Of a stretch of DNA of 64,000 nt, positions 1 to 8,421 are shown piece by piece (positions within the stretch are counted from its first letter, which is position 1; the number at the start of each line of letters is the position of its first letter). The DNA comes from Sphingomonas sp. (GTDB lineage Bacteria > Pseudomonadota > Alphaproteobacteria > Sphingomonadales > Sphingomonadaceae): assembly GCF_017304635.1 (NCBI RefSeq), contig NZ_JAFKMA010000002.1:391244-455243 (forward strand), read 5' to 3'. Position numbers and translations under genes: made by a program. Below the pieces are notes generated by a model. The model searched no databases and had not been told where the DNA came from. It was given only the letters and a program-made list of their open reading frames with translations.

Positions 1-1005
1 GTCGAGACGCATGTGCTGCCCGCCGGGCGGATGCAGGGCGGACCGATCGGCTGGCTGCGTGCCGGCCGCGCGATGTGGGCCGGGCGGACGCAGGCGATCG
101 CGCTGTACAAGGAATTGCAGCCCGCTGCGGTGATCGGCTTCGGCGGCTATCCCGCGCTGCCCGCGTTGCTCGCGGCGTTCAATCGCGGCGTGCCGGCGGC
201 GGTGCACGAGCAGAACGCGGTGCTCGGCCGCGTCAACCGATTGGTCGCCGGCCGTGTCGATGCGATCGCGACGTCGTACAGGGAGGTCGCGCGGCTCGCC
301 ACTCGCCACCGCCGCAAGGTCCGGCTGACCGGCAATCCGGTGCGCGAAGAAGTGCTCGCCCTGCGCGACAAGCCCTATCCGCTGCTGGAGGAGGACGGCA
401 TCTTCCGCGTGCTTGTGACGGGCGGCAGCCAGGGCGCGAGCGTGTTGAGCCAGGTCGTGCCCGATGGGCTCGCGATGCTGCCGGTCAGCTTTCGCCGCCG
501 GTTGCAGGTGACGCACCAGGCGCGGGTCGAGGATATCGATCGCGCGCGCGCCAAGTATGCGGAGCTGTCGATCGCCGCCGACCTCGCGACGTATCTGCCC
601 GACCTGCCCGAGCATCTCGCCTGGGCGCATTTGGTGATCGCGCGTGCGGGCGCCTCGACCGTCGCCGAACTGACCGCCGCCGGGCGTCCCGCGATCCTGG
701 TTCCGCTGCCGACCGCGACCGATGACCACCAGACCGACAATGCTCGCGAGATCGTCGCGGCAGGCGGGGCGCGCGTCATCAAGCAATCGCATTTCACGCC
801 GGCCGAACTCGCCAAGCAGATGCAGCGGCTCGGCCTCGATCCGGAGGCGCTGGCGAACGCGGCGGCGCGGGCGCGGTCGTGCGGGCATCCCGACGCCGCG
901 CGCGACCTGGCTGATCTGGTCGAAGACCTCGACCGCCCGCCCGCCGACGTACCGGTCGGGCCGGCGCAACTCGCATCGCCCGGCGGGGAGGCCGCGTTCG
1001 CATGA
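1..1005 (+). CDS. murG: UDP-GlcNAc:undecaprenyl-PP-MurNAc-pentapeptide GlcNAc transferase, 5'-truncated by window
   Basis: MurG makes lipid II from lipid I at the cytoplasmic face of the inner membrane. The reading frame is open from base 1, so the N-terminus lies outside the window; 334 residues are visible of a usual ~360-390. Visible family motifs are the [14 protein letters not shown] acceptor-side loop, [16 protein letters not shown] at the start of the C-terminal Rossmann fold, and the UDP-GlcNAc-binding stretch [10 protein letters not shown] followed by a DDHQ motif. The stop overlaps the murC start (ATGA), so the two are translationally coupled within the dcw cluster. The coding sequence shows no break in the visible part. 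Confidence 0.95.
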   Translation, partial: VETHVLPAGRMQGGPIGWLRAGRAMWAGRTQAIALYKELQPAAVIGFGGYPALPALLAAFNRGVPAAVHEQNAVLGRVNRLVAGRVDAIATSYREVARLATRHRRKVRLTGNPVREEVLALRDKPYPLLEEDGIFRVLVTGGSQGASVLSQVVPDGLAMLPVSFRRRLQVTHQARVEDIDRARAKYAELSIAADLATYLPDLPEHLAWAHLVIARAGASTVAELTAAGRPAILVPLPTATDDHQTDNAREIVAAGGARVIKQSHFTPAELAKQMQRLGLDPEALANAAARARSCGHPDAARDLADLVEDLDRPPADVPVGPAQLASPGGEAAFA

Positions 1006-2408
1006 CCGGCCTCAAGACGGACATTGGCGCGATCCATTTCGTCGGGATCGGCGGCATCGGCATGTCGGGCATCGCCGAGGTGATGCACAATCTCGGCTAC
1101 AAGGTGCAGGGATCGGACGTCGCGGAAGGCTATGTCGTGCAGGGGCTGCGCGACCTCGGCATCGACGTGAAGATCGGCCACGCGGCGGACAATCTCGGCG
1201 ACGCCGCGGTGGTGGTAACCAGCACCGCGATCAAGCGCGCCAATCCGGAGGTCGAGGCCGCGCTCGAACGCCGCATCCCCGTCGTGCGCCGCGCCGAAAT
1301 GCTCGCCGAGCTGATGCGGCTCAAGTCGAACGTCGCGGTCGCCGGCACGCATGGCAAGACCACGACGACGTCGATGGTCGCGGCTTTGCTCGACGCGGGC
1401 GGAATCGACCCGACCGTCATCAACGGCGGCATCATCAACCAGTACGGATCGAACGCGCGACTCGGTACGAGCGACTGGATGGTGGTGGAGGCCGACGAAA
1501 GCGACGGCAGTTTCCTGCGGCTCGACGGCACGCTGGCGGTGGTCACCAACATCGATCCCGAGCATCTCGACCATTACGGCAGCTTCGATGCGATCAAGGA
1601 CGCGTTCGTCCAGTTCATCGAGAATGTGCCGTTCTACGGCGCGGCGTTCCTGTGCCTCGATCATCCGGAGGTGCAAGCCGTCCTGCCGCGCGTGCGCGAC
1701 CGGCGTATCGTCACCTACGGCTTCTCGACCCAGGCCGACATTCGCGGGGTCAACGTGACGCCGATTCCCGGTGGAAACCGGTTCGAGGCGATCATCCGCC
1801 AGCGCGACGGCACGACGCGATCGATCGAGCATATCGAGCTGCCGATGCCGGGCCGCCACAACGTCCAGAACGCGCTGTCGGCGATCGGCGTCGCGCTCGA
1901 GCTCGGCGTCAGCGACGCGACGATCCAGCAGGGCTTCAAGAAGTTCGGCGGGGTCAAACGGCGCTTCACGCGGGTCGGCGAGGTCGCCGGCGCGACCGTG
2001 ATCGACGATTACGGCCACCACCCCGTCGAGATCCGCGCGGTGCTGGCGGCGGCGCGCGAGGGCGTGTCGAACCGTGTCATCGCGGTGGTGCAGCCGCATC
2101 GCTACACTCGGCTCGGCAATTTGATGGAGGATTTCCAGCAAGCCTTCAACGACGCCGACATGGTCTATGTGACGCCGGTCTATGCCGCGGGCGAGCAGCC
2201 GATCGAGGGCGTCGATGCACAGGCTCTGGTCGACGGGTTGAAACGGCGCGGGCATCGCTCGGCCGCGACGATCGGGTCGGCGGAGGAACTGGCGAAGGAA
2301 CTCGCGCCGGCGATCCAGCCGGGCGACATGATCGTGTGCCTGGGGGCGGGCGACATCACCAAATGGGCGGCTGGGCTGGCCGCCGGGATCGAGGGCGCGA
2401 CGACATGA
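1002..2408 (+). CDS. murC: UDP-N-acetylmuramate--L-alanine ligase
   Basis: Adds L-Ala to UDP-MurNAc, the first ATP-dependent ligation of the stem peptide, in the cytoplasm. It has 468 residues, the usual length. Visible are the N-terminal Rossmann motif [14 protein letters not shown], the Mur ligase ATP loop [10 protein letters not shown] near residue 114, the EADESDGSF segment, [11 protein letters not shown] in the central domain, and DDYGHHP at the start of the C-terminal domain. It starts inside the murG stop (4-bp overlap), and its own stop overlaps the start of the next small gene, so the cluster is one tightly packed operon. Confidence 0.97.
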   Translation: MTGLKTDIGAIHFVGIGGIGMSGIAEVMHNLGYKVQGSDVAEGYVVQGLRDLGIDVKIGHAADNLGDAAVVVTSTAIKRANPEVEAALERRIPVVRRAEMLAELMRLKSNVAVAGTHGKTTTTSMVAALLDAGGIDPTVINGGIINQYGSNARLGTSDWMVVEADESDGSFLRLDGTLAVVTNIDPEHLDHYGSFDAIKDAFVQFIENVPFYGAAFLCLDHPEVQAVLPRVRDRRIVTYGFSTQADIRGVNVTPIPGGNRFEAIIRQRDGTTRSIEHIELPMPGRHNVQNALSAIGVALELGVSDATIQQGFKKFGGVKRRFTRVGEVAGATVIDDYGHHPVEIRAVLAAAREGVSNRVIAVVQPHRYTRLGNLMEDFQQAFNDADMVYVTPVYAAGEQPIEGVDAQALVDGLKRRGHRSAATIGSAEELAKELAPAIQPGDMIVCLGAGDITKWAAGLAAGIEGATT

Positions 2409-2596
2409 CCGACTGGTTCTCCGCATCGCTCAAATGGCAGCAGCAGGTGGTGGACGCGCAGCGCGCATCGTTGAAGGCCGGGCAGGATGCGACCAACGCG
2501 GCGCAGGCATTCGTGTCGATGCAGGAGGCCGGGCGCAAGGCGGCCGAGGCCAATGCCGCGGCGATGAAGCAATGGCTGAAGCTATGGGGCTGGTGA
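2405..2596 (+). CDS. Small 63-aa protein between murC and murB
   Basis: A short gene whose ATG overlaps the murC stop (ATGA) and whose stop runs into the murB start region, so it is translationally coupled on both sides. The product begins [19 protein letters not shown] and continues as one long Ala/Lys/Gln-rich amphipathic helix ending KQWLKLWGW, with no signal peptide or membrane segment. The helix and aromatic ends recall a phasin-like or membrane-surface-associating peptide, but I recognise no family. The position inside the dcw cluster suggests a cell-wall or division role; this is context only. Confidence 0.7.
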   Translation: MTDWFSASLKWQQQVVDAQRASLKAGQDATNAAQAFVSMQEAGRKAAEANAAAMKQWLKLWGW

Positions 2597-3603
2597 CGGC
2601 GATGACCGGCGCGGCCATGCCGGCGGTGCGTGGCCGGTTGACGCACGGTGCCCCGCTCGCGCCGCTGGTGTGGTTCAAGAGCGGCGGGGCGGCGGAATGG
2701 CTGTTCGAGCCGGCCGATGCCGACGACCTCGCGGCGTTCCTCGATGCGCTCGACCCGGACGTGCCGGTGATGGGGCTGGGGCTCGGCTCCAACCTGATCG
2801 TCCGCGACGGCGGCGTGCCGGGCGTGGTGGTGCGGCTGGGCAAGGCGTTCGCGAGCGTCGAGCAACTCGACGACACCACGCTCACGTGCGGCGGCGGAGC
2901 GTCGGGCATCCTCGTGTCGTCGAAGGCGCGAGACGCCGGGATCGGCGGGGTCGAGTTCCTGCGCTCGATCCCCGGCACGGTCGGCGGGTTCGTGCGGATG
3001 AACGGCGGCGCGTACGGGCGAGAGGTCAGGGACGTGCTGGTCGAGTGCGAGGTGGTGCTGCGCTCGGGCGAGCGGCGCACTCTGGCGCTCGGCGATCTCG
3101 GCTACACTTATCGCCACAGCGAATTGCCGGCAGGTGCGATCGTCGTGTCGGCGACTTTTCGCGGCCATCTGGAGGCGCCCGCGACGATCCAGGCCGAGAT
3201 GGACCGCATCGCCGCCGCGCGTGAGGCGTCGCAGCCGCTGCGGTCGAAGACCGGCGGATCGACCTTCAAGAACCCCGAAGGCGACAAAGCGTGGCGCCTG
3301 ATCGACGCGGCGGGGTGCCGGGGCTTGCGCCGGGGAGATGCGCAAGTATCGGAGAAGCATTGCAATTTCCTCCTCAACCTGGGTGATGCGAGCAGCGCGG
3401 ATATCGAGGGATTGGGCGAGGAAGTGCGCAACAGGGTGAAGGCGGACAGCGGCGTGATGCTGGAATGGGAGATCCAGCGAGTGGGGGTGTTCCCCTCCCG
3501 CTTGCGGGAGGGGCTAGGGGTGGGCGCGTCAGGCGTGGACCTCGCACAGGCCCACCCCCAACCCCTCCCCCAACCCCTCCCGCAAGCAGGAGGGGAGCGA
3601 TGA
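2584..3603 (+). CDS. murB: UDP-N-acetylenolpyruvoylglucosamine reductase
   Basis: FAD- and NADPH-dependent reduction of UDP-GlcNAc-enolpyruvate to UDP-MurNAc. Visible are the FAD-binding motifs GLGSNLIV and the GAS..G loop, the SIPGTVGGFVRMNGGAYG block, and GGSTFKNPEGD near the C-terminal domain. Starts at 2584 (ATG), 2593 (GTG) or 2602 (ATG) are all possible; all touch or abut the end of the preceding 63-aa gene. The family normally ends soon after the LEWEIQRVG stretch, but here the frame runs on about 38 residues through an intergenic palindromic repeat (3489-3600), giving a Pro/Gln-rich tail. The stop overlaps the ddl start. Confidence 0.95.
   Translation: MGLVTAMTGAAMPAVRGRLTHGAPLAPLVWFKSGGAAEWLFEPADADDLAAFLDALDPDVPVMGLGLGSNLIVRDGGVPGVVVRLGKAFASVEQLDDTTLTCGGGASGILVSSKARDAGIGGVEFLRSIPGTVGGFVRMNGGAYGREVRDVLVECEVVLRSGERRTLALGDLGYTYRHSELPAGAIVVSATFRGHLEAPATIQAEMDRIAAAREASQPLRSKTGGSTFKNPEGDKAWRLIDAAGCRGLRRGDAQVSEKHCNFLLNLGDASSADIEGLGEEVRNRVKADSGVMLEWEIQRVGVFPSRLREGLGVGASGVDLAQAHPQPLPQPLPQAGGER
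3489..3600. repeat. Palindromic intergenic repeat (CCCTCCCGC family), copy 1, coding for the MurB tail
   Basis: A left unit with an inner hairpin (CCCCTCCCGC-ttgc-GGGAGGGG, then CTAGGGGTGGGC) is followed after ~25 bp by a complementary right unit rich in CCCACCCC and ending GCAGGAGGGGAGCG. The left unit is identical over 37 bp (3489-3525) to the copy at 17277-17313. The repeat lies within the murB frame and its right end supplies the purine-rich ribosome binding site in front of the ddl ATG at 3600. Confidence 0.85.
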
Positions 3604-4535
3604 CATCGCCTCTCCACGTCGTCGTCCTGATGGGCGGCTGGTCGGCCGAACGCGAGGTGTCGCTGACGAGCGGGCGCGGGATCGCGGCCGCGCTGGAGAC
3701 GCTCGGCCACCGCGTCACCGCGATCGACATGGACCGCGACGTCGCCGCGCGGCTGGCCGAGGCGAAGCCCGACATCGTGTTCAACGCCCTCCACGGCACG
3801 CCCGGCGAGGACGGCAGCGTGCAGGGCATGCTCGACCTGATGGGGTTGCGCTACACGCATTCCGGCCTCGTCACCTCGGTCATCGCGATCGACAAGGTGC
3901 TGACGAAGAACGCGCTCGTCCCCCACGGCATCCCGATGCCCGGCGGCCGCATCGTCAAGTCGGCGGACGTGTTCGCGGGCGATCCGCTCCAGCGGCCCTA
4001 CGTCCTGAAACCGGTCAACGAAGGCTCGTCGGTCGGCGTCGCGATCGTGACGGCGGACGGTAACTACGGCAACCCGATCGGCCGCGACGTCGCCGGGCCG
4101 TGGCAGGAGTTCGAGGAACTGCTCGCCGAGCCCTATGTGCGCGGACGCGAGCTGACGACGGCGGTGCTGGGCGACGAAGCGCTCGGCGTGACCGAGTTGA
4201 AGCCCAAGTCGGGCTGGTACGATTACGACGCCAAATATACCGAGGGGATGACCGAGCACGTCTTCCCCGCGCAGATCCCCGACACGATCGCTGCCGCCTG
4301 CCAGCGGATCGCGCTGGAGGCGCATCGGCTGCTCGGGTGCAAGGGCTGCTCGCGGTCCGATTTCCGCTGGGACGATGAGCGGGGCGAGGACGGACTGTTC
4401 CTGCTCGAGGTCAACACCCAGCCCGGCATGACGCCGCTCAGCCTCGTCCCCGAACAGGCGCGGCATCGCGGCATCTCCTACCCGCAACTGGTCCAGCGCA
4501 TCATCGACGAGGCGCTGGGCGAGGGGGGCGCATGA
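3600..4535 (+). CDS. ddl: D-alanine--D-alanine ligase
   Basis: ATP-grasp ligase that makes D-Ala-D-Ala for the pentapeptide terminus. It is 311 residues, as usual. Landmarks are VVVLMGGWSAEREVSLTSG at the N-terminus, the NEGSSVGV loop of the ATP-grasp central domain, and LLEVNTQPGMTPLSLVPEQA with the Mg-binding E and N. The ATG at 3600 is chosen because it overlaps the murB stop and is preceded by AGGAGGGGAG at ideal spacing; that site comes from the repeat element. The stop overlaps the ftsQ start (ATGA). Confidence 0.96.
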   Translation: MTSPLHVVVLMGGWSAEREVSLTSGRGIAAALETLGHRVTAIDMDRDVAARLAEAKPDIVFNALHGTPGEDGSVQGMLDLMGLRYTHSGLVTSVIAIDKVLTKNALVPHGIPMPGGRIVKSADVFAGDPLQRPYVLKPVNEGSSVGVAIVTADGNYGNPIGRDVAGPWQEFEELLAEPYVRGRELTTAVLGDEALGVTELKPKSGWYDYDAKYTEGMTEHVFPAQIPDTIAAACQRIALEAHRLLGCKGCSRSDFRWDDERGEDGLFLLEVNTQPGMTPLSLVPEQARHRGISYPQLVQRIIDEALGEGGA

Positions 4536-5455
4536 GCCGCAAGCCGACGCGCGGCCGCCCGACCCAGAAGGCGGTGGTGCGCCGCAAGAAGAAGGCGTCG
4601 ATCATCGACCGCATCATGGCGCGCATCCCGCTCAGCCATGGCGCGCTTCATCGCGTCGCGACCTGGACGATCGTGATCGTGGTGCTGGGCGGTGTCTATA
4701 TCGCCGGCAGCGTGTCGGGGGTGAATGCGAAGGTCGGCACCGCGATCGCCGAACAGGTCGGCAAGGCGGGCCTGCGCGTCGAACAGATCGAGGTGCGCGG
4801 CGTGAAGCGGATGGACGTGACGACGGTCTATGCCGTCGCGCTCGACCAGAAATCGCGCGCGATGCCGCTGGTCGATCTCGACGCGGTGCGCAATAAACTA
4901 ATGCAATATCCCTGGGTGCTCGATGCGCATGTCTCTCGGCGGTTGCCCGACACGCTGTTTATCAGGATTGATGAACGCACTCCCGCCGCGGTCTGGCAGA
5001 CGAACAATCAACTCTACCTGATCGATCGTGACGGCAATTATCTGGAGCAGGTTTCACAAGACGCTATACCTGAACTTCCGAGAGTCGTTGGGCCTGATGC
5101 GAATAAGCAGGAACCGGCATACCAGGCGCTTATGAATTCAGTCCCAGCTTTACGCCCTCGAGTGCAAGCGGCGATTTGGGTTGGTAACAGGCGATGGAAT
5201 TTGCAATTCGACACCGGTGAATTGTTGCTACTGCCAGAAGACGGCCCCGCTGACGCACTCAGGCTTTTCGCACAAAAAAACGCCGCGCAGCCAATGCTTG
5301 GGCACGGTCTGGTTAGGATCGACATGCGTGATCCGACACGCATGGTTATTAGAAAAGCGGGGCCGGGCCAGAATTCTTCTGATCCAGCGCCGACTTCGAA
5401 TAAGCCGACGACGGCAGAAAAATCGGACCGCGCCGCTTTGCGCGATCCAGTATAA
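4532..5455 (+). CDS. ftsQ: Cell division protein FtsQ
   Basis: Bitopic divisome protein linking early and late division proteins. Layout: a basic cytoplasmic tail (residues 1-40), one transmembrane helix (~42-62), a POTRA domain starting about LRVEQIEVRGVKR, and a beta domain. Length 307 aa is normal. Base composition changes sharply inside the gene: up to about 4890 codons end almost always in G or C, while from there to the stop A/T-ending and rare codons are common (AAT, TTA, AGG, GTT, a run of seven A at 5274-5280). The protein is intact and still FtsQ-like. ftsA follows after 9 bp. Confidence 0.93.
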   Translation: MSRKPTRGRPTQKAVVRRKKKASIIDRIMARIPLSHGALHRVATWTIVIVVLGGVYIAGSVSGVNAKVGTAIAEQVGKAGLRVEQIEVRGVKRMDVTTVYAVALDQKSRAMPLVDLDAVRNKLMQYPWVLDAHVSRRLPDTLFIRIDERTPAAVWQTNNQLYLIDRDGNYLEQVSQDAIPELPRVVGPDANKQEPAYQALMNSVPALRPRVQAAIWVGNRRWNLQFDTGELLLLPEDGPADALRLFAQKNAAQPMLGHGLVRIDMRDPTRMVIRKAGPGQNSSDPAPTSNKPTTAEKSDRAALRDPV

Positions 5456-5464
5456 GGGGGCATT

Positions 5465-6730
5465 ATGGCAAAGGCGGCACCCGAAGGACTGATTACCGCG
5501 CTCGACATCGGATCGTCGAAAGTGTCGGCGATGATCGCGCAGAAGGGCGACGGCGGCGAACTGATCGTACTCGGCACCGGGCAACGGGAATCGAAGGGGA
5601 TCAAGCGTGGCTGCATCGCCGACATGGCGGCGACCGAAGTCGCGGTGCGCGAGGCGGTCGAGCAGGCCGAGCGGATCGCGCAGACCAATATCGAGAACGT
5701 GTGGGTCGGGTTCTCGGCCGGCGGGCTGGTCAGCGACGTCGCCTCGATCGAGTTCGAAATGGGCGGGCATCGCATCGAGCAATCGGACATCGACGCGCTG
5801 CTCCGCGCCGGGCGGGAGTCGATCGATCCCGCCGGCCGCATGGTGCTGCATGCGCAGCCCGCGCTCTACACGCTCGACGGCATTACCGGGGTCAAGAACC
5901 CGCTCGGGCTGCATGCCGACCGGCTGGGCGTCCACATCCACGTGATCGCCGCCGACGGCTCGCCGGTGCGCAATATCGGGCTGTGCGTCGCCAAGTCGCA
6001 CCTGGAGGTGAAGTCGATCATCGCCGCCCCCGTGGCGACGGGTCTCGCCTGTCTGAGCGCGGAGGAGCGCGAGCTCGGCACCGCCTTGGTCGAGATGGGG
6101 GCGGGGATCACCAACGTGTCGCTGTTCGCGGGCGGCATGCTGGTCGGGCTGACGACGATTCCGATGGGGGCGGCCGACATCACCGACGACATCGCCTCGA
6201 CCTTCGGTGCCAGCCGCAGCCAGGCGGAGCGGATGAAGTGTTTCCACGGTTGCGCCAACGCGTCCCCGCGCGACAATCACGAGATGATCGAGATCACGCC
6301 GCTGTCCGACGACGGATCGAGCGAGAGACCGCGCATCACCAAGGCGCAGTTGATCGCGGTGATCCGCCAGCGGCTCGAACTGTTGCTGGCCGAAATCGGC
6401 AAGGCGCTGGCGGCGATGAAGTTCGACGGCACGGTCGGGCGTCAGGTCGTGCTGACCGGCGGCGGGGCAGAACTGAAGGGGATCGCCGATTATGCACAAT
6501 CCTCGCTCGGGCGATCGGTGCGGGTGGGGCGGCCACGCGGCCTCGCCGGGCTACCCGATGCGCATGCCGGGCCGGCATTCGCGACGCTGGCGGGACTGGT
6601 CCATCACGCGGCGACCGATCCGATCGACCTGCGCGGGCTGGCGACCGCCGAGCGCCAGACGGTGCATCGCTCGACCTCGCCCCTGTCGCGCGTGCGCCGC
6701 TTGATCCAGACCGCCAAGGCCAACTATTAA
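5465..6730 (+). CDS. ftsA: Cell division protein FtsA
   Basis: Actin-like ATPase that anchors FtsZ filaments to the membrane. 421 residues with ITALDIGSSKVSAMIA (phosphate-1), the 1C domain after GIKRGCIADM, LVEMGAGITNVSLF (phosphate-2), VVLTGGGAELKGI (adenosine motif), and a basic amphipathic C-terminus (SPLSRVRRLIQTAKANY) that fits the membrane-targeting helix. A good ribosome binding site (AAGGGGGC) precedes the ATG. High GC resumes at this gene, in contrast to the 3' half of ftsQ just upstream. Confidence 0.96.
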   Translation: MAKAAPEGLITALDIGSSKVSAMIAQKGDGGELIVLGTGQRESKGIKRGCIADMAATEVAVREAVEQAERIAQTNIENVWVGFSAGGLVSDVASIEFEMGGHRIEQSDIDALLRAGRESIDPAGRMVLHAQPALYTLDGITGVKNPLGLHADRLGVHIHVIAADGSPVRNIGLCVAKSHLEVKSIIAAPVATGLACLSAEERELGTALVEMGAGITNVSLFAGGMLVGLTTIPMGAADITDDIASTFGASRSQAERMKCFHGCANASPRDNHEMIEITPLSDDGSSERPRITKAQLIAVIRQRLELLLAEIGKALAAMKFDGTVGRQVVLTGGGAELKGIADYAQSSLGRSVRVGRPRGLAGLPDAHAGPAFATLAGLVHHAATDPIDLRGLATAERQTVHRSTSPLSRVRRLIQTAKANY

Positions 6731-6835
6731 CAGAATACGTAAATCGGGTACCATTTGTGGTGGATCATCCCCCGCTGCTGGTGCAAGACGTAGTAGATTA
6801 CATCCCGGTGACGGGACGAGGCGGAGATAGTGAGC

Positions 6836-8308
6836 ATGGTCGAATTCCTTCCCCCCGAGGTGGATGAGCTGACCCCGCGGATCGCGGTCATCGGCGTCGG
6901 CGGCGCGGGCGGCAACGCGATCGCCAACATGATGCGCAACGACGTCCAGGGCGTCGAATTCCTGGTCGCGAACACCGATGCGCAGGCGCTGAAGCAGAGC
7001 CAGGCGGGGCAGAAGATCCAGCTCGGCGCGAAGATCACCCAAGGGCTGGGCGCGGGCAGTCGGCCGGAGATCGGCCGCGCCGCCGCCGAGGAAACGATCG
7101 AGAGCGTGACCAAGACGCTCGAAGGGTCGCACATGTGCTTCATCGCCGCCGGCATGGGCGGCGGCACCGGCACCGGCGCCGCTCCGGTGATCGCCAAGGC
7201 CGCGCGCGACATGGGCATCCTGACCGTCGGCGTCGTCACCAAGCCGTTCAGCTTCGAGGGCAATCGTCGCGCCAAGGCGGCGGACGCCGGCATCGACGAA
7301 CTGCAGAAGTATGTCGACACGCTGATCGTCATCCCCAACCAGAACCTGTTCCTGGTCGCCAACGCCAACACGACGTTCAAGCAGGCGTTCGAGATGGCGG
7401 ACGAAGTGCTGCAACAGGGCGTGCGCGGCATCACCGACCTGATGGTGATGCCGGGCCTCATCAACCTCGACTTCGCCGACGTCCGCTCGGTGATGCAGGA
7501 GATGGGCAAGGCGATGATGGGCACCGGCGAGGCCGATGGCGACAACCGCGCCATCGAAGCCGCGTCGAAGGCGATCGCCAACCCGCTGCTCGACGGCGTG
7601 TCGATGAAGGGCGCGAAGGGCGTCATCGTCTCGATCACCGGTGGCGAGGACATGCGCCTGCTCGAGGTCGACGAAGCCGCGAACCATATCCGCGAGCTGG
7701 TCGACGACGACGCCAACATCATCTGGGGCTCGGCGTTCAATCCCGATCTGGAAGGCAAGATTCGTGTCTCGGTCGTCGCGACCGGAATCGAGGCGGACAC
7801 CAGCGCGACGGCGTCGCCCGCCGCGTCCGAGCCGGCCGGCCGTGCCTTCTCGTTCGGCCGCCGCAGCGGCGAAGCGGTCGCCCCGGTGAAGGTGTCCGAA
7901 CCGGCCCCCGCGCCGACGCCGGAGCCCGAAGTGCATGCCGCCGTCGAAACGCCGGCCGAGCCCGCGCCGCTCGAACTGTCCGAGCCGGCCCCCGCGACCG
8001 CCGAAGCGCCCGCCGCTCCCGAACCGGCCGCGTCGGAAGACGAATTGGTGCTCGGTTCCGATGTCGCGGTGCCCGAAGAAGCGCCGACCAAGCCGGTACT
8101 GTCGTTCGGTGACGATTTCGGTCATGGCGGCGCGTCGATCGCGCCCGGCAGCCAGGACGACGAGGCGCCCGCGCCCAAGGCGAAGCTGGGCGGTACGCTG
8201 TTCGAGCGGATGCAGAGCGTCGCGCGCGGCGCGTTCGGCGACAATGAGGAACCGTCGAAGGACTCGCTCGACATTCCGCGCTTCCTGCATCGCCAGAACA
8301 ATCAGTGA
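6836..8308 (+). CDS. ftsZ: Cell division protein FtsZ
   Basis: Tubulin-like GTPase that forms the Z-ring. Visible are [16 protein letters not shown], the tubulin signature [18 protein letters not shown], and [14 protein letters not shown] in the C-terminal domain. It is followed by a Pro/Ala/Glu-rich linker of about 130 residues and the conserved end [11 protein letters not shown] that binds FtsA and other partners. At 490 aa it is long because of the linker, as usual in alphaproteobacteria. The ATG at 6836 is preferred over GTG at 6830 because GGAG lies 9 nt upstream of it. A 105-bp gap separates it from ftsA, leaving room for its own promoter. Confidence 0.97.
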   Translation: MVEFLPPEVDELTPRIAVIGVGGAGGNAIANMMRNDVQGVEFLVANTDAQALKQSQAGQKIQLGAKITQGLGAGSRPEIGRAAAEETIESVTKTLEGSHMCFIAAGMGGGTGTGAAPVIAKAARDMGILTVGVVTKPFSFEGNRRAKAADAGIDELQKYVDTLIVIPNQNLFLVANANTTFKQAFEMADEVLQQGVRGITDLMVMPGLINLDFADVRSVMQEMGKAMMGTGEADGDNRAIEAASKAIANPLLDGVSMKGAKGVIVSITGGEDMRLLEVDEAANHIRELVDDDANIIWGSAFNPDLEGKIRVSVVATGIEADTSATASPAASEPAGRAFSFGRRSGEAVAPVKVSEPAPAPTPEPEVHAAVETPAEPAPLELSEPAPATAEAPAAPEPAASEDELVLGSDVAVPEEAPTKPVLSFGDDFGHGGASIAPGSQDDEAPAPKAKLGGTLFERMQSVARGAFGDNEEPSKDSLDIPRFLHRQNNQ

Positions 8309-8328
8309 ATTGAGCCGCAAGGCCGTGT

Positions 8329-8360
8329 CGCCGGGGCGTTCGTCGCCCCGGCGTCTCGTT
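8329..8360 (+). terminator. Rho-independent terminator after ftsZ
   Basis: A perfect 10-bp stem CGCCGGGGCG / CGCCCCGGCG with loop TTCGT (8339-8343) is followed by TCTCGTTTTGG. It probably ends the dcw transcript. Confidence 0.75.
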
Positions 8361-8421
8361 TTGGCGCGCATGCCGCGCACGTTCGATTTCCGTTCAGCCA
8401 CGGATCGGCATAGGTGACGGC

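Noticed and set aside
375-2426. Long minus-strand open frame (683 aa) opposite murG-murC
   Set aside because: It mirrors the high-GC coding frame of murG and murC, whose motifs are certain; the translated product is a low-complexity Arg/His/Asp-rich shadow.
6731-6835. Search for a CtrA-type box (TTAA-N7-TTAA) in the ftsA-ftsZ gap
   Set aside because: Only isolated TTAA/TTAAC half-sites are present at the wrong spacing.
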